In this document: piece by piece, positions 43,835 through 51,677 of the stretch
How the letters are laid out: every line of letters starts with the position of its first letter
Numbering within the stretch: position 1 is the stretch's first letter
Assembly: GCA_021828105.1 (NCBI GenBank)
Contig: JAKATG010000019.1
Location: 62,001-126,000 of the forward strand
Direction: 5' to 3'
DNA length: 64,000 nt
DNA from: Taklimakanibacter sp021828105
GTDB taxonomy: Bacteria > Pseudomonadota > Alphaproteobacteria > Rhizobiales > Aestuariivirgaceae
Program-made: the position numbers and the translations under genes
The notes under the pieces: generated by a model
The model's database searches: none
What the model saw: only the letters and a program-made list of their open reading frames with translations
What the model was told of the DNA's origin: nothing

Positions 43835-44704
43835 ATGACCATGGCCGCATCCGCAAAACCGCAGCAAGGCTGGTTCCGCGAGAACCGCAGCGCCATCATC
43901 CGCCACGGCGTGATCAACTTTTTCATGCTGATCATCCTCGCACCCTTGGCCTGGGTGCTGATGATGTCGATCAAATCGCGCTCCGATGCGATGCGACCCG
44001 ACTTCTGGCCGCGGCGTTTCGATTTCACTCACTACGCCTATGTCTTCGACAAGATCGACACCTTTCCCATCAATCTGCTCAACAGCATTTATGTCACCAC
44101 CGGCACGGTGATCATCACCACCCTTTGCGCGGTGCTGGCGGGCTACGCGCTGGTCCATATGAAGCCCAAGGGCGGCGGCCTCGTGGTGGCGCTGCTCCTG
44201 GTCTCGCTCTATTTCCCGGTGCGCGTCGTCTCGATCATCAGCGTCTATGAGATCCAGGACTATCTTAACCTCATCAACAGCACGTCGGGCCTCATATTGC
44301 CCTATGTCACGCTCAACCTGGCGATCAGCGTGCTCATCATGCGCAGCATCTTCCAGCTGGTGCCGCATGAGGTGGTGGAGGCGGCCAAGGTCGATGGCGC
44401 CGGACCGTGGCGCACCTTGTGGGAGATCGTCCTGCCCATGGCGCGCAACGGCCTGGTCGTGATCTTCATCGTGAACTTCGTCACCGCCTGGGGCGAGTTC
44501 CTCTTGTGCTCGACGCTGACCAACGACCAGATCGTGCGTACCATGCCGGTGGTCCTGGCCGGCGCCCAGGGCGGCCTCGGGCAGTGGTCCTGGCCGGCGC
44601 TGGCCGCGGTCTATGTCCTGGTCGTGACGCCGGGCATCATCGCCTTCACTTTCGCCCAGAAACTTTTCTTCAAGGGCCTGATGGAAGGCGTGGTGAAGGG
44701 CTAG
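43835..44704 (+). CDS. Carbohydrate ABC transporter permease (MalG/UgpE-like)
   Basis: 289 residues, six membrane helices. The EAA loop is VVEAAKVDGAGPWRTLWEI with LPMARNG after it, typical of MalG-type permeases. It starts three bases after the first permease gene stop. The energising ATPase must be encoded elsewhere. A methyltransferase gene follows 68 bases later. Confidence 0.95.
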   Translation: MTMAASAKPQQGWFRENRSAIIRHGVINFFMLIILAPLAWVLMMSIKSRSDAMRPDFWPRRFDFTHYAYVFDKIDTFPINLLNSIYVTTGTVIITTLCAVLAGYALVHMKPKGGGLVVALLLVSLYFPVRVVSIISVYEIQDYLNLINSTSGLILPYVTLNLAISVLIMRSIFQLVPHEVVEAAKVDGAGPWRTLWEIVLPMARNGLVVIFIVNFVTAWGEFLLCSTLTNDQIVRTMPVVLAGAQGGLGQWSWPALAAVYVLVVTPGIIAFTFAQKLFFKGLMEGVVKG

Positions 44705-44772
44705 GATCCCGTGCCGAGGCTTGCGCCGGCGCCGGTTCAGTGCAGATATACCCCTTGCCCAGGGAGGAAGAC

Positions 44773-45594
44773 ATGACGCCATCGGAATCCGGCAAGCGCG
44801 TCGATCTCTATGGCGCGAGCTATCGCAATTTTGCTCATGACCTCTATGCCGACATTCGCCGCGAGGCCTTCGGCGAGGACATCGGCCAGACGAGCTGGCT
44901 TACCGCCGAAGAGCAGGATCTGTTCATCTCCTGGCTCGGGCTCACCAAGTCGAGCCGCTTGCTCGATGTCGCCTGCGGCTCGGGCAAGCCGACCTTGCGC
45001 ATCGCCCAGAAGACCCAATGCCATGTATCGGGCGTGGATATCCATGCGGAAGGCATCACCAGCGCCACGGCCAATGCCCGGGAAGTGGGCTATGAAGGCC
45101 GTGCCCATTTCCATCATGCCAACGCGGCCGAGCGGTTGTCCTTCGACAATGCGAGCTTCGATGCCGTGACCTGCATCGATGCGATCAACCATCTGCCCGA
45201 CCGCCCGCGCGTCCTCGCCGACTGGCGCCGGGTGCTGAAACCCGGCGGATGCCTGCTGTTCACCGATCCCATCGTCCTGACCGGCCTCATCACCAATGAG
45301 GAGATCGCCGTCAGGGCATCGATCGGTCTCTTCGTCTTCGCGCCGCAAGGCCTTGACGAAACGCTGTTGCGGCAGGCAGGGTTCGACGTCGAGCGCGTCG
45401 AGGACCGCACGCCGAACATGGCCGGCAACGCGGCCGGCTGGCATGCGGCACGAGAGAAAAGGGCAACCCCGCTGCGGAAGATCGAAGGCGACGATGTGTT
45501 CTTCGGCCAGCAGCGCTTCCTCGAAACCGCAGCGAGGCTCGCCGGAGAAAGACGGCTCTCGCGCTTCGCCATATTGGCGCGCAAGCAATCATGA
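44773..45594 (+). CDS. Class I SAM-dependent methyltransferase
   Basis: 273 residues from ATG 44773 (GGGAGGAAG upstream). The SAM motif I is SRLLDVACGSGKPTLRIA, motif II SFDAVTCIDAINHL and motif III VLKPGGCLLFTDPI. The acceptor is unknown. The ending RFAILARKQS and the sequence around RHEREKRATP suggest a small-molecule methyltransferase. Its stop overlaps the start of the next gene (ATGA, 45591-45594). Confidence 0.9.
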   Translation: MTPSESGKRVDLYGASYRNFAHDLYADIRREAFGEDIGQTSWLTAEEQDLFISWLGLTKSSRLLDVACGSGKPTLRIAQKTQCHVSGVDIHAEGITSATANAREVGYEGRAHFHHANAAERLSFDNASFDAVTCIDAINHLPDRPRVLADWRRVLKPGGCLLFTDPIVLTGLITNEEIAVRASIGLFVFAPQGLDETLLRQAGFDVERVEDRTPNMAGNAAGWHAAREKRATPLRKIEGDDVFFGQQRFLETAARLAGERRLSRFAILARKQS

Positions 45595-46115
45595 GCAAGC
45601 TTCTGTTCGCCGATTCGCTGATCAGCTCCGGACCGCATCCCGATATTCCGGACGAGCATCGCATCTTCGCACCCTTCATCGGCGATTGGGACCTGATCGT
45701 GAAATGGTTCGACGAAAGGGGCAAGCTTGCGCGCGAGGAGCGCGGCGAATGGCATTTCGCATGGATCCTCGAAGGCCGCGGCGTCCAGGATGTGTGGATC
45801 GTGCCGCCGCGGAACGAGCGAGGAGGGCGCATCGATCTCTATGAATATGGAACGAGCCTGCGCTTCTTCGACAGTGAGCTCGGAGCCTGGCAATCGACCT
45901 GGATCGGGCCGATGCATCGCCTGGTGCGCACCTTCCTCGCGCGCCGGATCGACGACAAAGTGGTGCTCGAGACCACCGAGGGCGAGGTGCCGCGCATGCG
46001 CTGGTCCTTTGCCGATGTCACCCAAGACTCCTTTACCTGGCGAAACGAGCTGTGGACCGGCGCCGACTGGCGCATCCAGCAGACTTTCGACGCGCGCCGG
46101 TCTTCCGCAAGATAA
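45591..46115 (+). CDS. DUF1579-like/lipocalin-fold hypothetical protein
   Basis: 174 residues, soluble, with alternating beta-strand pattern: FAPFIGDWDLIVKWFDERGK, then GRGVQDVWIVPPR and YEYGTSLRFFDSELGAWQSTWIGP. This looks like the lipocalin or FABP-like fold of DUF1579 proteins (a conserved GxW near the start). Function unknown. It is coupled to the methyltransferase by a four-base overlap, so the two probably act together. Confidence 0.7.
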   Translation: MSKLLFADSLISSGPHPDIPDEHRIFAPFIGDWDLIVKWFDERGKLAREERGEWHFAWILEGRGVQDVWIVPPRNERGGRIDLYEYGTSLRFFDSELGAWQSTWIGPMHRLVRTFLARRIDDKVVLETTEGEVPRMRWSFADVTQDSFTWRNELWTGADWRIQQTFDARRSSAR

Positions 46116-46179
46116 GACTGCCCTTACGTGACTCGCCTTCGCCATTGAATGACCGGCTTTGGCGGCTTAATGAGTTGTC

Positions 46180-47430
46180 ATGGTATTGATGCAGGATGTG
46201 TTCCAGCCGCTCGGCCTCGCCGGGCGGTTGCTGTTTCGCTACTGGCCGCAGCTGTTGCTGCTGGCCGCCCTGGGCTGCCTGCTTCACGATCTTCTGCTCG
46301 ATCTGGCGGTGCGCGTCGGCATGGAGAACGCGCTGTTCGGGATGGTGATCCTGTCGCTGGTCGTTCTCGCCAAGCTCGCCATCATCGTGATGATGTTTTC
46401 CGTCCTGCGGCCGTCGCTCTCGGGGCTTGTCGCCCTGGAGCAGGCGAAGACCAGGGCAACATCTCAGGCTGAGCGCCGCAGCAACCACATTCTCGCCGTG
46501 ACGGCCGCGGCGATCTTGCCGTTCTTCATTTATTACGCCGCCTGGGGCTTCCTCGGCGATACGGTGCGCGAATATTCGAGGCTCGCTCTGTCGCGCGTGC
46601 CCTTTGGCGAGAGCGCGCGCTTCCTCGATCTCCTGCAGGCGCGCTGGCTCATCGCCTCGATCATCGTTTGCTGGCTGATCCGCTGGCTCGCCAAATATAT
46701 GAACCGGCGGGCCACCGTGCCCTATTGGCGCTTCCTGGTCGTCGCCTGCGATGCGACCTGGCTGTTCATCGGTCTTTACGGCATCGGCCTCTACAAGGAT
46801 CAGCTGATCGAGAAGCTGGGGGCCGGCGCTTTCGCGGCGTTCTCCTTCATAAGCGAGGCGCAAGCGGCCGAGGCTTTCAGGCCGGTGGAGTTCCAGCCTT
46901 TAGGCTTCTGGACCGATGTGCAGAACCTCTTCTTCTTCGCCCTTCTGCCCCTGGTCTGGCTGGTCATGGCGGCGATCATCAATGGCTATGAGGTCGCGAG
47001 CATCAGCAAGCCCGCAGCGGATCCCGGGGCCAAGCCGTCGAGCTGGCGCAAATGGCTCGGCGATTTCATCAGCCATTTCCTCGGCGGCTATCGCTCGCGC
47101 TATGCGCCGGTATGGAAATGCGTGCGCCTGACGCTCGCCGCGGGACCGGCAACCTTGCTGACTTTCGTGATCGCCTATCAGGCCGTGAGCTGGATTGGCG
47201 CCTGGGCGTGGGTCGGCCTTACCCGGTGGATCGGCGCCGCCGATCTCGTCACCTGGCAGATGCTGGCCGATCCGATCACCATCTTCATCGGCAGCCCGAG
47301 CGATCTCGACGGCGGCATCCTGCTCGATGCCATGAGAATCTGCCTGCTTGCCGCCGTCCTCGACTATGCCGTCTCATCCGAGAATCGGCGCAACGGCGAG
47401 ATCAGCGCAGTACAAGGTAGGCCGGCCTGA
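46180..47430 (+). CDS. Uncharacterised polytopic membrane protein
   Basis: 416 residues with about 7-8 hydrophobic helices (around 14-37, 47-70, 103-125, 157-175, 185-205, 246-265, 315-340, 389-404) and long hydrophilic loops. I do not recognise the family. No Walker, PLP or metal motif is seen. Its 3' end overlaps by 29 bases the convergent gene cluster 47402-49127, whose three products each have one membrane anchor. A second in-frame ATG lies at 46189. The arrangement suggests a membrane assembly with these three partners. Confidence 0.75.
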   Translation: MVLMQDVFQPLGLAGRLLFRYWPQLLLLAALGCLLHDLLLDLAVRVGMENALFGMVILSLVVLAKLAIIVMMFSVLRPSLSGLVALEQAKTRATSQAERRSNHILAVTAAAILPFFIYYAAWGFLGDTVREYSRLALSRVPFGESARFLDLLQARWLIASIIVCWLIRWLAKYMNRRATVPYWRFLVVACDATWLFIGLYGIGLYKDQLIEKLGAGAFAAFSFISEAQAAEAFRPVEFQPLGFWTDVQNLFFFALLPLVWLVMAAIINGYEVASISKPAADPGAKPSSWRKWLGDFISHFLGGYRSRYAPVWKCVRLTLAAGPATLLTFVIAYQAVSWIGAWAWVGLTRWIGAADLVTWQMLADPITIFIGSPSDLDGGILLDAMRICLLAAVLDYAVSSENRRNGEISAVQGRPA

Positions 47431-47971
47431 CATTGGCCGCGGAGACGATGAGATCGAACTTGGTGACGTCGACCGGCACCAGGAATGTTTCCGCCATCTT
47501 CACCGTCTCGCCCGACTTCAGCGGCTTGATCGTCGCCGAGCCGCAGGTCACGCGCTCATCGATCGAAGGCCTGGCTTTGCGGACCGCGTAAGGCGTCAGG
47601 AATTGCGGCAGCCACCTTTTTTCGCCGCGGTCGCTGAGCTTGATGCGGCACATGCCGGCGGCGAAGGCGGCGGGATCCGCGATCTTGGCTTCGAACTCGG
47701 CGAGGATGATGGCCGATTTCTTGTCGTCCTGGCGCAGCTGATAGAGGCCTTCGAGCCGCCATTCCGCCCCGCCATAGGAAATCGTCTTGCCCGGTTCCGC
47801 GGTCAATGGATCGAGGTCCTGCTCGGCGCGCCAGCCGGTCACGCCGCCATAGGATCTGACCCCGATGGCGACGGGCAAGAGCACGATCAGCGCGGCAAGG
47901 CTCAGCCAGCGCATACGCCGGTCGCGCGGTGTCAAAGGCGGCAGCACGCTCATTCCGTGGCAATGCTCCAA
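47402..47971 (-). CDS. Membrane-anchored hypothetical protein C (last of three)
   Basis: 189 residues. N-terminal membrane helix LSLAALIVLLPVAIGVRS (about 25-45) after a basic cytoplasmic tail, then a beta-rich domain (about 50-189) with two Cys (CRIKLSD and TCGSATIKP), possibly disulfide-bonded outside the membrane. Start overlaps the previous gene by 22 bases. Not recognised; general shape like DUF4352 extracellular domains. Confidence 0.72.
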   Translation of the reverse strand: MEHCHGMSVLPPLTPRDRRMRWLSLAALIVLLPVAIGVRSYGGVTGWRAEQDLDPLTAEPGKTISYGGAEWRLEGLYQLRQDDKKSAIILAEFEAKIADPAAFAAGMCRIKLSDRGEKRWLPQFLTPYAVRKARPSIDERVTCGSATIKPLKSGETVKMAETFLVPVDVTKFDLIVSAANVRPAYLVLR

Positions 47972-48543
47972 TCGGTGGACGAAGAGCCACGGACGAGGGC
48001 AAGTGCGGGATGAATGGCGGCCTTGGCCGGGAGATCGGCCGCGATATGCATCTCATTTTCGAGGGCGAGGAACGGGGTGGGCGCAACGAGGATCGAACCG
48101 CCTTGCCATTCGCTTTCAGGGAATTCGAAGATCATCAGCGCGCGCGAGGGGAGGCCGGGCTCGAGGCGCTGGACGGTCAGAAGACCGGGGGCATTGGACA
48201 GGCGTTCGCTCGAAGCATAGCGCACGCCATCCGGTCCGAGCCAGGCCGCCGAAGTGAGCGTGATGCTCTCATGGCGCGCGGCGGCTTCCGCTTCGACGAC
48301 GGCCCAGATGCCGGATGTGCTGTAGAGCCGATCCTTTCCGAAGGCGGTGAGTCTGATCTCTCGCGCCAGGCGGATATTCGTCACGGTCAGCTCGAAATTG
48401 CGGCCTGAGAGTTTTTCGCCGGCCTTGCCGGCGACGGCGATCGGGCTGGTGATCTCGCCATAGCCCGGCCGCGTCTTCTGCAAGCTGTAGAGAACGAGGA
48501 TGGCGAGCCCGATCGCCAGAACGTGAGCGAGCTTGCGGATCAT
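47950..48543 (-). CDS. Membrane-anchored hypothetical protein B (second of three)
   Basis: 197 residues. N-terminal helix LAHVLAIGLAILVLYSL (about 5-22) as signal anchor, then an outer domain with LSGRNFELTVTNIRLAREIR and IWAVVEAEAAARHESIT, an alternating pattern like the Ig-like DUF4352 fold. Overlaps gene A by ATGA (48540-48543) and gene C by 22 bases, so the three are one transcript. Confidence 0.72.
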   Translation of the reverse strand: MIRKLAHVLAIGLAILVLYSLQKTRPGYGEITSPIAVAGKAGEKLSGRNFELTVTNIRLAREIRLTAFGKDRLYSTSGIWAVVEAEAAARHESITLTSAAWLGPDGVRYASSERLSNAPGLLTVQRLEPGLPSRALMIFEFPESEWQGGSILVAPTPFLALENEMHIAADLPAKAAIHPALALVRGSSSTDWSIATE

Positions 48544-49127
48544 GGCGCGGCCTCGGTCTTGACGGGGAGGACGACCTTGGCGACCGGCGGCCGGTCGAAC
48601 CAGCCCGGCGCGCCATAGAGATTGTCGCGACGCTTATGGATCTGGCTGGCGACGCTGAATTCGACTGATTTCGGCGGCGCCGCTTGCGCCGGCCAGTACC
48701 ATGTGGCGATCACCCGCTCCGGCATATTGGGATGGAGGTCGAAGAGAATGGCATTGTCGCGCGCGAGGTAGAAGCTCGGCGGGTCGAGAGTGGTGGGCGC
48801 ATTCGTGATCGTCAGCAGGCGCATATAGGCGTTGCTGGTCGCGGCCGATCGGTTGGTGAGTTCCATCTCGACGGCGAGGCGCGCGCCTTTGGTCGATGAT
48901 GAGGAATTGCCTTCCTTGCCGAATTTTGCATCGAGAAGCGTGACGGTGAAGCGCCCGGTATCGAGAGCTTCGCCCGCCGCGACGACAGGCAATTGATCGG
49001 GATGGGCTGCGTGATAGAGGGCGGCGGAAAAGGACGCGACGGCGGCAGCGCCGGCACCCAGCCCGGCAACGACAAAAGTGGCTGCTCTTTTTCTGTATGA
49101 AATGAAGTCGGGACGTTTCAGCTGCAC
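48540..49127 (-). CDS. Membrane-anchored hypothetical protein A (first of three)
   Basis: About 195 residues from GTG 49127, or 212 from TTG 49178; both starts are weak (GGAGG lies only a few bases from the GTG). After a basic stretch (SYRKRAA), a helix TFVVAGLGAGAAAVASFSAA anchors an outer beta-rich domain with LDTGRFTVTLLDAKFG and ARLAVEMELTNRSAAT. The pattern (gain of strands around TGRFTVTL and VEMELTNRS) matches DUF4352-like Ig domains and the sibling proteins B and C. Divergent from the GntR gene. Confidence 0.7.
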   Translation of the reverse strand: MQLKRPDFISYRKRAATFVVAGLGAGAAAVASFSAALYHAAHPDQLPVVAAGEALDTGRFTVTLLDAKFGKEGNSSSSTKGARLAVEMELTNRSAATSNAYMRLLTITNAPTTLDPPSFYLARDNAILFDLHPNMPERVIATWYWPAQAAPPKSVEFSVASQIHKRRDNLYGAPGWFDRPPVAKVVLPVKTEAAP

Positions 49128-49299
49128 AACCCTCCGGATGAAATGGAAATGAAGGCCGCAGCACGGATTGTCAATCAAAAGCGCCCTCAGCTTTACTTCG
49201 CGATAGCCGGGCTATTTGCAGGGGGAGCCATTGGCTGAAAGTCATTGTTGACTAGTATGGTAGTTGGTGCAAACTGGTCGCAACCGTAGGGAGGAGCGG

Positions 49300-50016
49300 T
49301 TGGGAACCCACACCACGATCGATTGGGGCGTCGAGCAAGGCGCGCCGGTCGGGCCGCAGGTCTATCGGTCGCTTCGTGAACGGATCATCCGCGGTGAACT
49401 TGAGCCGGGCGGGCTGATCTCCGAAGCCGAGATCGCGCGCGCCTTTGCGATCAGCCGGCAGCCGGTCCGCGAAGCCTTCATCAAGCTTGCCGAAGAGGGG
49501 CTGGTCGAGATCCGCCCGCAGCGTGGCACCCTGGTGCGCAAGATCAACATCGCTTCCGTCATGGATGCGCGTTTCGTGCGCGAGGCGGTCGAAGCCGATA
49601 TCGTCAAGATCGTCACCGAAAAGCGTGATCCGCGCGTCATCTCCAACTTGCGCCAGCAAGTCAGGACGCAGCGTGAGGTCGCCCGACAGAATGCGGGCAG
49701 TTTCATGCAGCTCGACGAGGCGTTCCATCGCACGCTCGCCACTGCCGCCGACAAGGCGCATGTCTGGACCATCGTCAACAATGTAAAAGCCCAGATGGAC
49801 CGCTTACGCCAGCTGAGCTTTCTCAACAGCTCGGCCGCCGGGCGCGCCGTCACGCAGCATCATGCCATCGTCGAAGCGATCGCCAGGGGCGACGCCCAGG
49901 GAGCCGATACGGCGATGCGCACTCATCTGCGCCAGATTCTGCTCGATCTGCCGGTCTTGGCCCAGCTGCGGCCGAACTACTTCGAGAGTCTCGACGTCCA
50001 ATCCAACGCAACGTGA
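49300..50016 (+). CDS. GntR-family transcriptional regulator (FCD type)
   Basis: 238 residues from TTG 49300, chosen because AGGGAGGAG precedes it. The frame is open to 49264. Winged helix about 20-90 (VYRSLRERIIRGELEPGGLI, then ISRQPVREAFIKL) and FCD domain about 105-225 (MQLDEAFHRTLATAADKAH). It lies 24 bases before the TRAP operon on the same strand, probably its regulator and possibly co-transcribed. A weak dyad ACTA-N6-TAGT (49251-49264) is upstream. Confidence 0.9.
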   Translation: MGTHTTIDWGVEQGAPVGPQVYRSLRERIIRGELEPGGLISEAEIARAFAISRQPVREAFIKLAEEGLVEIRPQRGTLVRKINIASVMDARFVREAVEADIVKIVTEKRDPRVISNLRQQVRTQREVARQNAGSFMQLDEAFHRTLATAADKAHVWTIVNNVKAQMDRLRQLSFLNSSAAGRAVTQHHAIVEAIARGDAQGADTAMRTHLRQILLDLPVLAQLRPNYFESLDVQSNAT

Positions 50017-50040
50017 ACCGTTACTGCTAGGGAGGAAAAC

Positions 50041-51021
50041 ATGATTTCACGCCGCACGATCGGAAAAACCTTTCTGCTGGCCGCCACCGGTCTTCTGATG
50101 GCGGGCACGGCGCAAGCCCAGGAAGTGCTCAAATGGGCGCATGTCTATGAAGTGACGGAACCCTTCCATACCGAATCGGTATGGGCCGGCGAGGAGATCG
50201 CCAAGCGCACCAACGGCCGATACAAGATCGAAGTCTACCCGGCCTCGCAGCTCGGCAAGGAGGCTGACATCAATCAGGGCCTGAAGCTGGGCACGGTCGA
50301 CATCATCATCTCCGGCTCGAGCTTCGCTGCCAAGGAATATGCGCCCATCGGCGTGACCTACTTCCCCTATATCTTCCGCGATGCCGATCATCTGCTGAAA
50401 TACGCCAAGAGCGACACCTACAAGAAGCTGACGCAAGGCTACGCCGGCAAGACCGGCAACCAGATCGTCGCGACGACTTATTACGGAACGCGCCAGACGA
50501 CGTCGAATCGGGCGATCTCCAAATGCGCCGACATGCAGGGCCTGAAGATCCGTGTGCCGGATGTGCCGGCCTATCTCGCCATGCCGCGCGCCTGCGGGGC
50601 CAACACGACGCCGATCGCCTTCGCCGAAGTCTATCTCGCTCTGCAGAACGGGACCGTCGAAGCACAGGAAAACCCGCTGACCACGATCGAGGCGAAGAAG
50701 TTCTTCGAGGTGCAGAAGAACATCGTGCTTACTGGCCATATCGTCGATCATCTGAACACGATCGTCTCCAAGACCCGCTGGGCCAGCCTCTCGGACGAAG
50801 ACAAGAAGATCTTCGCCGAGGTCATGCAGGAGGCGGCGGCACGCGCCACGCAGAAGATCGTCGCCCGCGAGAAGGAGCTCGTGCAGGTGTTCAAGGACAA
50901 AGGCCTGATGGTTACGGACGTGGACAAGTCCGACTTCGAGAAGAACGTGCTCGAGAAGACGAAGTTCGAGGACTTCGGCTATGACAAGGCCGACTGGGAG
51001 GCGATCAAGGCGATCCAATAG
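50041..51021 (+). CDS. TRAP transporter substrate-binding protein (DctP type)
   Basis: 326 residues. Signal peptide FLLAATGLLMAGTAQAQ, then a DctP domain with the signature Arg in NLKIRVP-type sequence (LKIRVPDVPAYLAMPRACGA) and NGTVEAQENPL. TRAP systems take up organic or sugar acids using the Na+ gradient. GGGAGGAAAAC precedes the ATG. A perfect hairpin follows the stop. With the idonate-dehydrogenase-like gene, a sugar-acid substrate is suggested. Confidence 0.95.
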   Translation: MISRRTIGKTFLLAATGLLMAGTAQAQEVLKWAHVYEVTEPFHTESVWAGEEIAKRTNGRYKIEVYPASQLGKEADINQGLKLGTVDIIISGSSFAAKEYAPIGVTYFPYIFRDADHLLKYAKSDTYKKLTQGYAGKTGNQIVATTYYGTRQTTSNRAISKCADMQGLKIRVPDVPAYLAMPRACGANTTPIAFAEVYLALQNGTVEAQENPLTTIEAKKFFEVQKNIVLTGHIVDHLNTIVSKTRWASLSDEDKKIFAEVMQEAAARATQKIVAREKELVQVFKDKGLMVTDVDKSDFEKNVLEKTKFEDFGYDKADWEAIKAIQ

Positions 51022-51030
51022 CTGGCGCTA

Positions 51031-51073
51031 TTTCCCCTTCTCCTACGCATGCCCTCGCGGGGAGAAGGGGAAA
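51031..51073 (+). terminator. Perfect stem-loop between dctP-like and dctQ-like genes
   Basis: TTTCCCCTTCTCC (51031-51043) pairs perfectly over 13 bases with GGAGAAGGGGAAA (51061-51073), with a 17-base loop. It lies ten bases after the binding-protein stop. A role in processing or partial termination giving excess binding protein is likely. Confidence 0.7.
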
Positions 51074-51098
51074 TGAATGGAAGGGGGAGGAGTCATCC

Positions 51099-51674
51099 AT
51101 GATCCAGCAGGAGCACCATACGCAGGTCACCGCCGAGGAGCTGGCGCAGGCCTTCGAAGAGGAGGCGGCGCCGGTCGATCTTTCGCATCACGGTTGGGAG
51201 GACTGGGGCACCCTTGCTTTGTTCTGGCTGATGGTCGGATGCGTCTTCCTGCAGTTCTTCACGCGCTATGCGTTGAACAACAGCCTGGCATGGACCGAAG
51301 AGATCGCCAGCAACACGCTGGTCGTGGTGGTTTTCATGGGTGCTGCCATGTGCGTGCGGACCTCGCGGCATATCCAGGTCGATGTCCTTTACCACTATTT
51401 GCCCGCGGGCGCCGCGAAGCGCCTGTCACTCGCCGTCGACGTCATTCGCGTGGGCTTCTTCGCCTATGCGTCCTGGCTCATGTGGCGCTATGTGGCGATC
51501 GTCGCGGATGAGCGCATGACGACGGTCAACTTGCCGCGCAGCTGGTTCTTCTACCTCGTATTTGTCGCCTTCGTGCTGATGCTCTTGCGCTCCGTGCAGG
51601 TGCTCGTCCAGAATCAGCGACGCGGATATTCCGTGCTCGAACATCCCGAAAAATTCGACACGCCGGGAGCCTGA
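51099..51674 (+). CDS. TRAP transporter small permease (DctQ type)
   Basis: 191 residues with four membrane helices. FFTRYALNNSLAWTEEIASN contains the RY and W-x-EE segment of DctQ proteins. It has a long N-terminal hydrophilic lead (~35 residues, EELAQAFEEEAAPVDLS). GGGGGAGGAG lies upstream. It forms the membrane complex with the large permease encoded three bases downstream. Confidence 0.93.
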   Translation: MIQQEHHTQVTAEELAQAFEEEAAPVDLSHHGWEDWGTLALFWLMVGCVFLQFFTRYALNNSLAWTEEIASNTLVVVVFMGAAMCVRTSRHIQVDVLYHYLPAGAAKRLSLAVDVIRVGFFAYASWLMWRYVAIVADERMTTVNLPRSWFFYLVFVAFVLMLLRSVQVLVQNQRRGYSVLEHPEKFDTPGA

Positions 51675-51677
51675 TCC

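Noticed and set aside
42851..44782. Open frame of over 640 codons opposite two sugar permease genes
   Set aside because: The translation is dominated by His, Asp, Glu, Gln and Arg, as expected for the complement of membrane-protein codons, with no domain visible.
49251..49264. ACTA-N6-TAGT dyad upstream of the GntR gene as an operator
   Set aside because: Only four paired bases with a six-base spacer; such a dyad is expected by chance, so it is mentioned but not listed as a site.
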